Source of the DNA: JBMOPD01 sp049323615
GTDB lineage: Bacteria; Bacillota; Desulfotomaculia; Desulfotomaculales; Desulfocucumaceae
NCBI GenBank assembly: GCA_049323615.1
Contig: JBMOPD010000079.1
Location: 1-64,000, forward strand
Length of the DNA: 64,000 nt
Direction: 5' to 3'
Shown here one piece after another: positions 18,408 through 27,057 of this stretch. Numbering within the stretch: position 1 is the first letter of the stretch; every line of letters begins with the position of its first letter. A program made the translations under genes and the position numbers. The notes beneath the pieces are model-generated. The model searched no databases, was not told the DNA's origin, and saw only the letters and a program-made list of their open reading frames with translations.

Positions 18408-19157
18408 ATGTCCAGGTATACGGGGGCCCTGTGGGGCCTGGCCATCTTTATAATAATATGGCACCTGACGGTGATACTGTTCGAGGTGCCCAAGTGGTTT
18501 CTGCCCTCCCCCGCCGATGTACTTTTAGCCATGATCAGGGACTACCGGCTGATTTTGTCGCACTCGGCCTATACGCTGGCGGCGGCGCTGTCCGGCTTCC
18601 TGCTGGCGCTGGTAACCGGGCTGGCGCTGGCCCTGGCCATGGATTACTGGCCGTCCCTTTATGCAAAGCTGTACCCCATGCTGGTGGTCTCCCAAACAGT
18701 TCCCGTGATCACCGTCGCTCCCCTGATCATTATCTGGTTGGGCCTCGGCCTGCTGCCCAAGGTGGTGGTGGTGGGGCTGGTCTGCTTCTTTCCCTTGACG
18801 GTCAGCGTAACCGGGGGAATGCAGGGGACCGACCCAGACCTGGTTGATTTAATGAGGGTTGCGGGGGCCAGCAGGTGGCAGATCATCCGGCTGGCCCGCC
18901 TTCCTGCGGCGCTGCCCTCATTTTTTACGGGGCTGAAGATTTCCGCCACATATTGCGTTATGGCGGCGGTGATCGGGGAGTGGCTCGGCTCCAGCAGCGG
19001 CCTGGGGCTTGTGCTTACCAGGGCCTCCCACTCATACCAGATGGGCAGGGCTTTTGCCGCCATCACAGCCATAGTGATACTGAGCCTGCTGATGTTCCTG
19101 CTGGTGGAGATAATGGCCAGGCTCTCGATGCCCTGGCACTACAGAAAGAGGGAGTGA
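18408..19157 (+). CDS. thiX: ABC permease, ThiX-like (pyrimidine precursor uptake)
   Basis: A 249-residue inner-membrane permease of the SsuC/TauC/ThiX family with about six membrane segments and the cytoplasmic coupling loop DLMRVAGASRWQIIRLARLPAALPSFF. The ATG at 18408 has AAGGTGG upstream. Its place between thiN and a ThiY-like binding protein under a TPP riboswitch points to uptake of a hydroxymethylpyrimidine derivative (formylaminopyrimidine in Bacillus) rather than sulfonates or nitrate. The permease alone could not decide this. Confidence 0.85.
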   Translation: MSRYTGALWGLAIFIIIWHLTVILFEVPKWFLPSPADVLLAMIRDYRLILSHSAYTLAAALSGFLLALVTGLALALAMDYWPSLYAKLYPMLVVSQTVPVITVAPLIIIWLGLGLLPKVVVVGLVCFFPLTVSVTGGMQGTDPDLVDLMRVAGASRWQIIRLARLPAALPSFFTGLKISATYCVMAAVIGEWLGSSSGLGLVLTRASHSYQMGRAFAAITAIVILSLLMFLLVEIMARLSMPWHYRKRE

Positions 19158-19216
19158 AAAAGCCAGGTTTCAGGTTGGGAATTGGTGGTTTAGTAGTGAT
19201 TTGAGGAGGTACATAC

Positions 19217-20221
19217 ATGAAAAAGAAATTGTCAGTGTTTATCTGCCTGCTGGTCCTGGCGGCTGCAGTGGCCGGATGCGGGAAAGGCCCCGGAGATGGC
19301 CGGAAGGCGGCAGAGAAGCCGGAAAAACCGAGAAAAATAACCTTTATGCTGGACTGGGTACCCAATACCAACCATACCGGCATCTACGTGGCCAGGGAGA
19401 AGGGCTACTTTGCCCAAAAAGGTCTGGATGTGGAAATAGTGCAGCCTTCCCAGGGAGGGGCTACCGACCTGGTGGCCACCGGTAAGGCCCAGTTCGGCGT
19501 CAGCTGCCAGGAGGAGATAACCATGGCCCGGGCTGCCGGCGTTCCCATAGTCTCGATCGCCGCCGTCATTCAGCACAACACCTCGGGCTTCGCTTCGAAA
19601 AGTGAGAGCAATATCAAAAGGCCCCGGGATTTTGCGGGCAAACGCTACGGGGGATGGGGAGCGGCGTCGGAGGAGGCGGTTCTGAGGGCTGTTGTGCAAA
19701 GGGACGGGGCTGATCCCAACAAGGTGAAAATTTTCAATATCGGCACCTCGGACTTTTTCGCCGCCATCAGCAAGGATATCGACTTCGCCTGGATATTCTA
19801 CGGCTGGACCGGCATAGAAGCCGAACTCAGGGGCATGCCCCTGAACATGATTATGTTGAAGGACCTTGATCCCGTTCTGGATTACTACACCCCGGTCCTC
19901 TTCACCAACGAGTCGGTAATTAAAAACGATCCCCAGCTGGTGCGGGACTTCCTGGCCGCTGCTTCCATGGGATACAACTTTGCGGCGGACAACCCGGACC
20001 AGGCGGCTGAAATACTGTTGAAGCAGGTTCCGGAACTGAATGCCGAACTGGTCAGAAAGAGCCAGAAGTGGCTTTCCCCCAGGTACAGGGACGATGCCCC
20101 CCGCTGGGGAGAGCAGAAAAAAGAGGTGTGGCAGAAATACACTGCCTGGATGGAGCAGCATAAGCTTCTTCCCGGCAGCGTGGATGCGGACAGGGCCTTC
20201 ACCAATGAATTCTTACCCTGA
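19217..20221 (+). CDS. thiY: ABC substrate-binding lipoprotein, ThiY-like (NMT1/THI5 family)
   Basis: 334 residues. A lipoprotein signal ends AVAGC (Cys21). The mature part starts ITFMLDWVPNTNHTGIYVAREKGYF, the hallmark of NMT1/THI5-like pyrimidine-binding proteins, followed by GGATDLVATGKAQFGVSCQEE and the ligand-side loop RYGGWGAASEEA. Expected ligand: a formylamino- or hydroxymethyl-pyrimidine precursor of thiamine, trapped outside the membrane and passed to ThiX. GAGGAGG precedes the ATG. The gap to thiZ (142 bases) is filled by dispersed repeats. Confidence 0.88.
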   Translation: MKKKLSVFICLLVLAAAVAGCGKGPGDGRKAAEKPEKPRKITFMLDWVPNTNHTGIYVAREKGYFAQKGLDVEIVQPSQGGATDLVATGKAQFGVSCQEEITMARAAGVPIVSIAAVIQHNTSGFASKSESNIKRPRDFAGKRYGGWGAASEEAVLRAVVQRDGADPNKVKIFNIGTSDFFAAISKDIDFAWIFYGWTGIEAELRGMPLNMIMLKDLDPVLDYYTPVLFTNESVIKNDPQLVRDFLAAASMGYNFAADNPDQAAEILLKQVPELNAELVRKSQKWLSPRYRDDAPRWGEQKKEVWQKYTAWMEQHKLLPGSVDADRAFTNEFLP

Positions 20222-20249
20222 AAATACTTTATTCTGTAATGCTCATCCT

Positions 20250-20338
20250 GTCAGAATCCAGAATCCAGAATCCAGACCTCCATGCCGCAAGCGGCACCAT
20301 CAGAGGATGGATGGGGCTGACAGCTGGGGGCTGACGGC
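20250..20338. repeat. Dispersed repeat cluster between thiY and thiZ
   Basis: Three tandem AGAATCC heptamers, then CAGACCTCCATGCCGCAAG, then GGGCTGACAGCTGGGGGCTGACGGCT. The first two parts recur near 48490-48535 in the same order. Confidence 0.85.
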
Positions 20339-20362
20339 TATGCCGGGCGGGAGAGTAATGGT

Positions 20363-21112
20363 ATGACAGTGGAGTTGAAAAGTATATCCAAGGCTTTTAA
20401 ATGCCCGGGAGGAGAAAAGCAGGTCCTCTGTGACCTGTCCCTGCGGGTGGGCCGGGGCCGGTTTGTAAGCTTGATCGGGCCCAGCGGCTGCGGCAAGAGC
20501 ACTGTTTTCAGGATAATATGCGGCCTTCTTGCCCCCGACCGGGGTGAGGTGCTGATTAACGGCCTGCCCGGGGTTAAACCGGGAGGGGCGCTCTCTTACA
20601 TGCCCCAGAAGGACCTGCTGATGCCCTGGCGCACGGTGCTGGACAATGTGATCCTGCCCCTGGAAATTGACGGTTTAAACAAAAACGCAGCCCGGGAGAA
20701 GGCGCTGTCTCTTTTCCCTCTCTTCGGGCTGGAAGGGTTCGAGGACAACTATCCGGCGGAACTTTCCGGCGGGATGAGCCAGCGGGCGGCCCTCCTGAGA
20801 ACAGTGCTGGCCGGCAGGGACATCATGCTGCTGGACGAGCCCTTCGGGGCGCTGGACGCCATTACCCGGTTCAAGATGCAGCAGTGGCTTCAGGAGATAT
20901 GGATGAAGTTCGGGAAGACGGTACTTTTTATCACCCATGACGTGGAGGAGGCTATTTTTCTTTCCGACCACATATATGTGATGTCCCCCCGCCCGGGGAC
21001 CATCAAGGAGGAGATCCCGGTTCCTTTTGGCCGCCCCCGGGCGCCTTCCATAGTAACTGAAGAGGGCTTTGTCAAACTGAAGGAAACCCTGCTGAAAATG
21101 CTGGCGTTTTAA
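20363..21112 (+). CDS. thiZ: ABC transporter ATPase, ThiZ-like
   Basis: The ATP-hydrolysing subunit of the thiamine-precursor importer, 249 residues. Walker A GPSGCGKST, Q-loop in YMPQKDLLMPWRT, signature LSGGMSQR, Walker B IMLLDEPFGALD and H-loop ITHDVEEAIF are all intact. It closes the thiN-thiX-thiY-thiZ set. Since repeats interrupt the gap before it, transcription probably continues from the riboswitch promoter, but an internal promoter was not ruled out. Confidence 0.9.
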   Translation: MTVELKSISKAFKCPGGEKQVLCDLSLRVGRGRFVSLIGPSGCGKSTVFRIICGLLAPDRGEVLINGLPGVKPGGALSYMPQKDLLMPWRTVLDNVILPLEIDGLNKNAAREKALSLFPLFGLEGFEDNYPAELSGGMSQRAALLRTVLAGRDIMLLDEPFGALDAITRFKMQQWLQEIWMKFGKTVLFITHDVEEAIFLSDHIYVMSPRPGTIKEEIPVPFGRPRAPSIVTEEGFVKLKETLLKMLAF

Positions 21113-21181
21113 TTTGGAATAGGGAATAATGGTTAAATTCAGGGGCGGCTTTGTTGCCCGGTTTTTATTACTTCCGGCCTT

Positions 21182-21862
21182 TCACCTCTCAACCGGGCAG
21201 GCCGATACGCATATGCCGCACCTTTTTCCGTTATTTGACGCGAACATGTAGTGGGCGCACTTTTCCTTGTCAATCACCCATCCGGTCTTGTGGGAGTAAT
21301 TGCCTTCCCACCTGTCAAGTGCCCCGGCGGGGCAGCGGGATACGCACTCCCCGCAGGCGGTGCAGTTTTCGGCCGGGGCTGTGCCGGAGTATTTCAGCTC
21401 CGCGCCGGTGATTACCGAGGCCAGCCTTACCCTGGGGCCGATCCGGCTGACCAGGAGAAGGTTGTTGATGCCGAAACTCCCCAGGCCGCAGAGGACGGCT
21501 GAGTGCTTGTGCGAAAAGTCTCCTTTAAGCCTGGAATAGTCGCCGATATCGGCCTCCGGCCCGATGCCGATGCTGGGGAAACCCCTGGTTTCCAGGACCC
21601 GGGCGATTTTGTGGGCGGCCTGGACCAGTATCTGGTTCACCGCCGTAAACTCGAGCATGTACTGGTTCCTGGTGCGGGGAAGGTTGTCAACTGCCCCGTT
21701 GTTCAGCCGGTAAGCGAATGTGACCACGCTTTGGGCTTCCGGCAGGATGTCCCGGGGATGATGACCTTCCGGGGCACCGCTGTACGCGGAAACCGGAGCA
21801 CATCCGAAGGCGTGAAGGCCAAGGCTCATGGCCAGGTAGCTCAGCTCGGTGTTGATATCCAT
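21182..21862 (-). CDS. QueG-like 4Fe-4S ferredoxin-domain protein
   Basis: A 226-residue cytosolic protein related to the epoxyqueuosine reductase/reductive dehalogenase fold. The N-terminal part (LSYLAMSLGLHAFGCAPV) is followed by YSRLKGDFSHKHSAVLCGLGSFGINNLLL and two ferredoxin-type clusters: CTACGECVSRCPAGAL and, using an upstream C, CGICVSACPVE. It is shorter than QueG (about 350-380) and lacks the C-terminal HEAT part, so true epoxyqueuosine reduction is doubtful. The start is ATG 21862 with AAGGGGTG seven bases upstream. It converges on thiZ and has no obvious partner. Confidence 0.7.
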   Translation of the reverse strand: MDINTELSYLAMSLGLHAFGCAPVSAYSGAPEGHHPRDILPEAQSVVTFAYRLNNGAVDNLPRTRNQYMLEFTAVNQILVQAAHKIARVLETRGFPSIGIGPEADIGDYSRLKGDFSHKHSAVLCGLGSFGINNLLLVSRIGPRVRLASVITGAELKYSGTAPAENCTACGECVSRCPAGALDRWEGNYSHKTGWVIDKEKCAHYMFASNNGKRCGICVSACPVER

Positions 21863-22092
21863 ATAAATCACCCCTTAGCGCGTGTTATATATTATAACAG
21901 AGTTCTTACCTTTTGGCAGTCGGTTGTTTTCATATAGAGTCAGTTGGCGATTCCCGGGCCCGACATAAAAGACCACCGGGCGGGGATGATAAGAAAAAAT
22001 ATATTTGCGGCATCTGTTTTTCCATGCGGGAGGGAATTTTTTGCCCGGCATAGAATTACCGGGTAAAGACTGACGACAGCGGGGGGCTTTAA

Positions 22093-23514
22093 ATGAACAA
22101 GGAAGATTCTCTTAAAAAGTACACTCTCATTGTAGTGGTGATGGCATCCTTTCTTACCCCGTTCATGGGCAGCGCCATAAATCTGGCCATACCCTCCATC
22201 GGCAATGAATTCAACACCAGTGCGCTTCTTCTCAGCTGGGTGGTTACCAGTTACCTGCTGGCCTCGGCCGCCTTTCTGGTGCCCTTCGGCAGGCTGGCCG
22301 ATATTATCGGCCGCAAGAAGATTTTCCTGATCGGCATATCCGCTTTTTCCCTGACGTCCCTGCTCTGCGGCCTGGCCTGGTCCATCGAGGCGCTGATCTT
22401 TTTCAGGATACTGCAGGGGGTGGGCAGCGCCATGATTTTCGGCACCGGCATGGCCATACTGACCTCGGTTTTCCCTCCCCAGGAAAGGGGCAAGGTGCTG
22501 GGGATAAACGTGGCCACGGTATATGTCGGGCTTTCACTGGGGCCGGTGCTGGGCGGGTTTCTGAACTACAACCTGGGCTGGCAGTCAATATTTTATTTGA
22601 ATGTGCTGATTGGTATTATCGTTGTATTTTTTACCGCCCTGAAGCTAAAAGCAGAGTGGGCCGGCGCCAGGGGGGAAAGGTACGACTTAACCGGAGCCAT
22701 CCTTTATTCCCTGGGCCTGGTTATGTTTATGTACGGGATCTCTTCCGTTGCCACATCGGTTTGGGCCACGTACGTACTGGCGGCCGGCCTGGTGGTGCTG
22801 GCCATATTTGTAAGATATGAAATCGGGGTGGAACAGCCTGTCCTGAACATGAGGCTGTTCAGCAAAAACGCCACCTTTGCCTTTTCAAACCTGGCGGCGC
22901 TGATCAACTACAGCGCCACCTTTGCCGTGGGGTTTCTGCTTTCCCTGCATCTCCAGGTGGTAATGGGCTATAACTCCCAGGCAGCCGGCCTCATACTCCT
23001 GTCCCAGCCGGTGATGATGGCGGTGCTGTCGCCCTTTGCCGGGAACCTTTCCGACCGGGTGGAACCCAGGGTGGTTTCTTCCTGGGGGATGGCAGCGACC
23101 ACCCTGGGTCTGTTTATTTTTTGCTTTATAAATACTGCCACACCCATCTGGCTGGTGATGGCCAACCTTGCCCTGCTGGGGATTGGTTTTGCCCTGTTTT
23201 CTTCGCCCAACAGCAATGCAGTAATGGGGTCGGTGGAGAAACGGTTTTTAGGGGTGGCCTCGTCCACCCTCGGTACCATGAGACTGACCGGGCAGGCTAT
23301 CAGTATGGCCATGGTTACCCTCGTACTGGCATTTTACGTGGGCAGTGTGAAACTGAGCCCGGCGTACTCGGCACTACTTGTCAGTGGTACCAGGACGTCT
23401 TTTGTCGTGTTTACAGTTCTCTGCTTCGTTGGCATATTTGCTTCCCTGGCCAGAGGGAATGTCCGGCCTGATGCGCCGCGGGCGGGGATAAATAAGGGCA
23501 GGCCCGGCAAATAA
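22093..23514 (+). CDS. MFS drug exporter, EmrB/QacA (DHA2) type
   Basis: 473 residues with about 14 predicted membrane segments, the DHA2 arrangement. Motif A is in FGRLADIIGRKKIF and motif C in LSLGPVLGGFLNYNLGWQSIFYLNV, which marks antiporters. It probably exports amphipathic compounds in exchange for protons. A GGGGGG ribosome site lies six bases upstream of the ATG. It stands alone; no regulator is adjacent. Confidence 0.88.
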   Translation: MNKEDSLKKYTLIVVVMASFLTPFMGSAINLAIPSIGNEFNTSALLLSWVVTSYLLASAAFLVPFGRLADIIGRKKIFLIGISAFSLTSLLCGLAWSIEALIFFRILQGVGSAMIFGTGMAILTSVFPPQERGKVLGINVATVYVGLSLGPVLGGFLNYNLGWQSIFYLNVLIGIIVVFFTALKLKAEWAGARGERYDLTGAILYSLGLVMFMYGISSVATSVWATYVLAAGLVVLAIFVRYEIGVEQPVLNMRLFSKNATFAFSNLAALINYSATFAVGFLLSLHLQVVMGYNSQAAGLILLSQPVMMAVLSPFAGNLSDRVEPRVVSSWGMAATTLGLFIFCFINTATPIWLVMANLALLGIGFALFSSPNSNAVMGSVEKRFLGVASSTLGTMRLTGQAISMAMVTLVLAFYVGSVKLSPAYSALLVSGTRTSFVVFTVLCFVGIFASLARGNVRPDAPRAGINKGRPGK

Positions 23515-23545
23515 AAACACAGGCTGACAATGACGTTTATTCTCC

Positions 23546-23574
23546 TTGCGGGCTTCCATACTGTCGGGTATAAT
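23546..23574 (+). promoter_or_regulatory. Promoter of the Mn-riboswitch/htpX transcript
   Basis: TTGCGG, 17-bp spacer, TATAAT. The predicted start near 23581 is exactly at the 5' edge of the riboswitch. Confidence 0.75.
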
Positions 23575-23582
23575 AGTAATAA

Positions 23583-23680
23583 TAAAAGGGAGTAGCTTTA
23601 ACGGTATAAGCCGTCAGTACAGGGTATCAATAACCCTCGGCTGTGCCGGCAACCCCGGAGTTGTTAGCAAGACTTTTATC
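23583..23680 (+). ncRNA. yybP-ykoY (manganese) riboswitch
   Basis: AAAAGGGAGTAGC at the 5' side and TTAGCAAGACTTTT at the 3' side form the P1 end of the class, as in the Bacillus yybP element. Between them are hairpins ending in the CCCTCGGCTGT word, matching the second conserved metal-binding loop. Established knowledge: this class senses Mn2+ and usually turns genes on when Mn2+ is high. Confidence 0.85.
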
Positions 23681-23710
23681 ACCAATCAAACTGCTGATAA
23701 AAGTCTTTTT
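23669..23710 (+). terminator. Attenuator terminator of the Mn riboswitch
   Basis: AAGACTTTTATCA pairs with TGATAAAAGTCTT and is followed by T5. Its left arm is the 3' strand of the riboswitch P1 helix, so the ligand-bound fold and the terminator exclude each other. Confidence 0.85.
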
Positions 23711-23863
23711 GATGTAATTTAAACATCATAACAAACAAGCTGCTGCATATTAAGAAAAATAAGGATGTAAAATGTTAATAATTAATATAGGCAGGTGAGA
23801 TAATCAAGGTAGTAATATAGTTTAGCCCAAAAAACCGGATCTGAAAAATATGGGGGTGTGTTT

Positions 23864-24709
23864 ATGAATACCTTGAAAGTATGGTTGTTGATGGGAGGCC
23901 TGACTATACTGCTGGTGCTGATGGGTAACGCCATCAACGGCCAGTCCGGTGCACTGGTTTTCTTCCTGATCGCCATGGCCATGAATTTCATCGGGTATTT
24001 TTACAGTGATAAGATAGCCATAAAGATGACCGGATCCTATCCGGTATCCGAAGCCGAGGCCCCGGAACTTTACGAGATAGTCCGCAGGTTGAGCCAGCGG
24101 GCGGGCATTCCCATGCCCAGGCTCTACGTAACCCCGTCCGATCAGCCCAACGCTTTCGCCACCGGGCGAAACCCGGCCAATTCCGCGGTGGCCGTTACCG
24201 AGGGAATAATGCGGCTGCTCAACCGGTCCGAGGTGGAGGGCGTGCTGGCCCACGAGCTGGCCCATATCAAGAACAGGGACGTGCTGGTGGGAACCATCGC
24301 TGCTGCCCTGGCCGGCGCCATCTCCATGATGGCCCACGTGGTGCAGTGGGGAGCGATTTTTGGTATGGGCAGGGGAGACGATGAAGAGGGAGGGGGCGGC
24401 CTGGTCGGCGCCCTGCTTATGGCCATTATCTTCCCCATAGCGGCCATGATCATACAGCTGGCTATTTCGCGCTCCCGGGAATACGGGGCCGATGCCACCG
24501 GGGCCCGGATTGCCGGTTCTTCCGCCGGCCTGGCCAACGCCCTTTTAAAGCTGGAGTCGGCAGCCCACCGGATACCTATGCAGGTTAACCCTGCCACCTC
24601 GCACATGTTTATTGTCAACCCACTCTCCGGCGCTTCCATGGCCAGGCTTTTCAGCACCCACCCGCCCATCCAGGAAAGGGTGGAGAGGCTGCGCAGGATG
24701 CAGATCTGA
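23864..24709 (+). CDS. htpX: HtpX-family membrane zinc protease (M48)
   Basis: A membrane protease of 281 residues that degrades or clips damaged membrane proteins. Two N-terminal membrane segments (residues 6-22 and 28-46), then the zinc site HELAH at 130-134, two more hydrophobic segments, and the third ligand Glu in SREYGADA. The start ATG 23864 has GGGGGTG six bases upstream; a GTG two codons earlier is less well placed. The gene lies about 155 bases downstream of the Mn2+ riboswitch terminator with no other gene between, which makes it the apparent target. A strong terminator follows. Confidence 0.9.
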   Translation: MNTLKVWLLMGGLTILLVLMGNAINGQSGALVFFLIAMAMNFIGYFYSDKIAIKMTGSYPVSEAEAPELYEIVRRLSQRAGIPMPRLYVTPSDQPNAFATGRNPANSAVAVTEGIMRLLNRSEVEGVLAHELAHIKNRDVLVGTIAAALAGAISMMAHVVQWGAIFGMGRGDDEEGGGGLVGALLMAIIFPIAAMIIQLAISRSREYGADATGARIAGSSAGLANALLKLESAAHRIPMQVNPATSHMFIVNPLSGASMARLFSTHPPIQERVERLRRMQI

Positions 24710-24720
24710 GCACATAGCGG

Positions 24721-24766
24721 AAAATGTGAAGCGGCGGAAACTTTATTCCGCCGCTTCACATTTTAT
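24721..24766 (+). terminator. Terminator of htpX
   Basis: AAAATGTGAAGCGGCGGAA pairs with TTCCGCCGCTTCACATTTT across a six-base loop; a 19-bp perfect stem. Confidence 0.88.
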
Positions 24767-24831
24767 ATCGAGTTTGTTTTTTTCCAGTGAATGAATTAAT
24801 ATTAAACTTGATATAAAGATTGGGTGAGAGA

Positions 24832-25389
24832 ATGAAGGTTTTAACGGTTGTCGGCAGCCCCAGGAGAGGGGGAAACACAGATACTGTTTTGGGAGCGATG
24901 GTGGAGGAGCTGGAAAAAGGGGGCTGTCGGATCAATAATGTATATCTGAACGAAATCCAGATGCGGGGCTGCCAGGGCTGTATGTCGTGCAAAAAGGCCA
25001 CCGACCACTGCGTTCAGAAAGACGGCATGACGCCGGTTTACGACCTGATCCAGGAATCCGGCCTGGTGCTGATGGGTACCACGGTATACCTCTGGGACGT
25101 CACCGGGCAGTTCAAACTGTTTGTGGACAGGTTTTTCGCCTTCTGGGAGAAGTCTTACCGGGGCAGGATCAGGGCGGGCAAGACGGCCGTCCTGGTGACC
25201 GTTTTGGGGCAGGATAATATAAAAATGGGCCGCGACGTGTCGGACAAGTATGTGAGTCTTTTTAAGAGTTTCGGCTTTTCCAGGGTGGAACCCCTGATAT
25301 TCCCCGGTGTCAACAGCAGGGGCGCCATGCTGAAGCGGCCGGACTACCTGGAGGCCGCCAGGGAGCTGGTCCGGAAGGTAATGAAATAG
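24832..25389 (+). CDS. NADPH-dependent FMN reductase / flavodoxin-fold protein
   Basis: 185 residues from ATG 24832 (GGTGAG upstream; a TTG twelve bases earlier is less likely). The flavin phosphate loop is GSPRRGGNTD (residues 8-17). CQGCMSCKKATDHCVQKDGM is the Cys pattern of the iron-sulfur flavoprotein/NADPH-dependent reductase group, and MGTTVYLWDVTGQFKLFVDRF follows as usual. It probably transfers electrons to quinones, metals or stress targets; the natural acceptor is unknown. Confidence 0.82.
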   Translation: MKVLTVVGSPRRGGNTDTVLGAMVEELEKGGCRINNVYLNEIQMRGCQGCMSCKKATDHCVQKDGMTPVYDLIQESGLVLMGTTVYLWDVTGQFKLFVDRFFAFWEKSYRGRIRAGKTAVLVTVLGQDNIKMGRDVSDKYVSLFKSFGFSRVEPLIFPGVNSRGAMLKRPDYLEAARELVRKVMK

Positions 25390-25430
25390 CCAACAGCCGT
25401 CAGTTGAAGCCCACCCCGTATTAGAATTTA

Positions 25431-26594
25431 TCACTGTCTCTTATTGTCCCCCGGGCCGAATTTGAAGGCCGGCCGGGGTGCCAGGCGTTCCCTGGCGTAG
25501 CCGTACAGCAGACCGGCCAGCATTAAAATGCCGGCATAGCCCACTGCCGAGTAAAGCACCCGCACCAGGGTGGAGAAGCCAAGTTGGCCGGCGGCCAGGG
25601 AGGCTATCCCGGCTCCAATGACCAGCCACCTGAATCCCCGCGCCTCCGGATCCAGAACCCTGGCGGTAAAACCGTAGAGGCTCCCCACCGCGGTGGTGTA
25701 TATTTCAGCCAGCAGGACAATGCTGTAAACGGTTTGGACCAGGGGAGAAAACCGGGCCGCAATCCGGGCCATGGGGATCTCATAGCCGGAAACCGCCGGG
25801 GGGCTGGATAGAAGGGCCAGATTTATGGCCAGGGCGCCGATTCCCAGCCCGATCCCGCCGTACAGAGCCCCTCTTCTCAGGACACTGACATTGTCCCCGG
25901 CCAGCCTTCCAATGGGCGCCAGCACCGCCACCCCCAGCACCAGGTTGTACGATACATAAACTATAGCCGAGAGGGGCCAGAAAGGCACTGGGGGATTGGA
26001 CACCCGGGCCCACTGGGCCAGCGTAAGCGCATTCAGGGGGCTGGAAATGAGGGAGGCTATACTGATCCCCAGCACCGCGGCCAGTAAAAAGGGTACCACA
26101 AAGCTTATGGCCGTGATCACCCCCTGAATCCCCAGCAGCACGGTAAATACCGTTGCCGCCACCATGACCAGGCTGCCCAGAAAATGGGAGAGGCTGAACT
26201 GCTGGGCAAAGATTGCCCCCGATCCGGCTGCCATGGCAGTCATGGCCCCAAACAGGAAGAATGTGATCACAGCGTCAACGGCCGACCCCACCCAGCGTCC
26301 ACCGGCATAATGGATAACTTCCCGGTGGGATCTGGCCTTTAGCCTGTGTCCCAGTTCCAGTATAATAATACCGAAGAAGATAAACATCAACGTGGCGGCC
26401 ACCAGGGCAAACAGGCCGCTTAAGCCGAAGAAGCTGAAAAACTGCATTACTTCCTGGCCCGAGGCGAAACCCGCTCCCACTATGGTTCCAATATAAGCGG
26501 CGGCCACTTTATAAGTGGTTATTTTTTGTTGTTCAGTCGCCATGGAAATAGTTTTTCTAAAACGTGCCTGCTTTACTACTGAATTGTTTTCCAA
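25431..26594 (-). CDS. YkvI-type membrane protein
   Basis: Up to 387 residues with about ten membrane segments, of the YkvI family (APC-like transporters of unknown substrate). Characteristic is the first helix KVAAAYIGTIVGAGFASGQEVMQFF. The start is uncertain: TTG 26594 gives the longest form but lies directly against a terminator of the upstream gene and has no ribosome site, while ATG 26543 (MATEQQK) would retain every membrane segment and looks more natural. The protein ends in a hydrophilic tail. It converges on the FMN reductase gene. Confidence 0.75.
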   Translation of the reverse strand: MENNSVVKQARFRKTISMATEQQKITTYKVAAAYIGTIVGAGFASGQEVMQFFSFFGLSGLFALVAATLMFIFFGIIILELGHRLKARSHREVIHYAGGRWVGSAVDAVITFFLFGAMTAMAAGSGAIFAQQFSLSHFLGSLVMVAATVFTVLLGIQGVITAISFVVPFLLAAVLGISIASLISSPLNALTLAQWARVSNPPVPFWPLSAIVYVSYNLVLGVAVLAPIGRLAGDNVSVLRRGALYGGIGLGIGALAINLALLSSPPAVSGYEIPMARIAARFSPLVQTVYSIVLLAEIYTTAVGSLYGFTARVLDPEARGFRWLVIGAGIASLAAGQLGFSTLVRVLYSAVGYAGILMLAGLLYGYARERLAPRPAFKFGPGDNKRQ

Positions 26595-26627
26595 AACAGA
26601 AAGCCGCCGGTTTTTCCGGCAGCTTTC
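26591..26627 (-). terminator. Terminator of the DUF2680 gene
   Basis: On the minus strand GAAAGCTGCCGG-AAAAA-CCGGCGGCTTTC is followed by TGTTTTGG. It lies between the DUF2680 and YkvI-like genes, so these are separate units. Confidence 0.7.
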
Positions 26628-26664
26628 CGCCAGTGATAGCTTGTAACTAACAGCTTATAGCCTT

Positions 26665-27057
26665 TTATTGCTGGGCTGGAGCCTGGCCGGGAGCCTGGTT
26701 GTAGCCCCATCCGCCCATCATACCCCCGCCTGTGCCTCTGCCGGGGCCAAACCCCATGCCTTTACCGGGGCCGAATCCCGCCCCCGGTCCATGGCGCAGG
26801 CCGGGACCACCCATGGGGCAGACAAACCCGTTCTGCTCGTGAAACTTGTACACCTCGTCAAAGTGTTTTTTCCATGCTTCTCCCTGTTCCGGGGTAATCC
26901 TCCCGTCTTTTACCGCCTGATCCACGTACGCCTTTTTGGCCGAGAACATGTTCTCGAACCAGGCTTTGGCGTCCGGTGTGGTGGCCGCAAAGGCCGGCAC
27001 GGCAATCAGGGCCGCCAGCGCCGCCAGTACGATGACGGCAATCCACTTTTTCTTCAC
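26665..27057 (-). CDS. Secreted DUF2680 (YckD-like) protein with Gly/Met tail
   Basis: 130 residues. A Sec signal (MKKKWIAVIVLAALAALIA, cleavage after AFA) precedes the DUF2680 domain, KAWFENMFSAKKAYVDQAVKDGRITPEQGEAWKKHFDEVYKFHEQNGF, whose function is unknown. The C-terminal 50 residues are low complexity: repeated GFGPGKG and GFGPGRG units, with Met, His and a single Cys, ending in PGQAPAQQ. A metal or surface-binding role is conceivable but not shown. Made alone and closed by a terminator. Confidence 0.8.
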   Translation of the reverse strand: MKKKWIAVIVLAALAALIAVPAFAATTPDAKAWFENMFSAKKAYVDQAVKDGRITPEQGEAWKKHFDEVYKFHEQNGFVCPMGGPGLRHGPGAGFGPGKGMGFGPGRGTGGGMMGGWGYNQAPGQAPAQQ

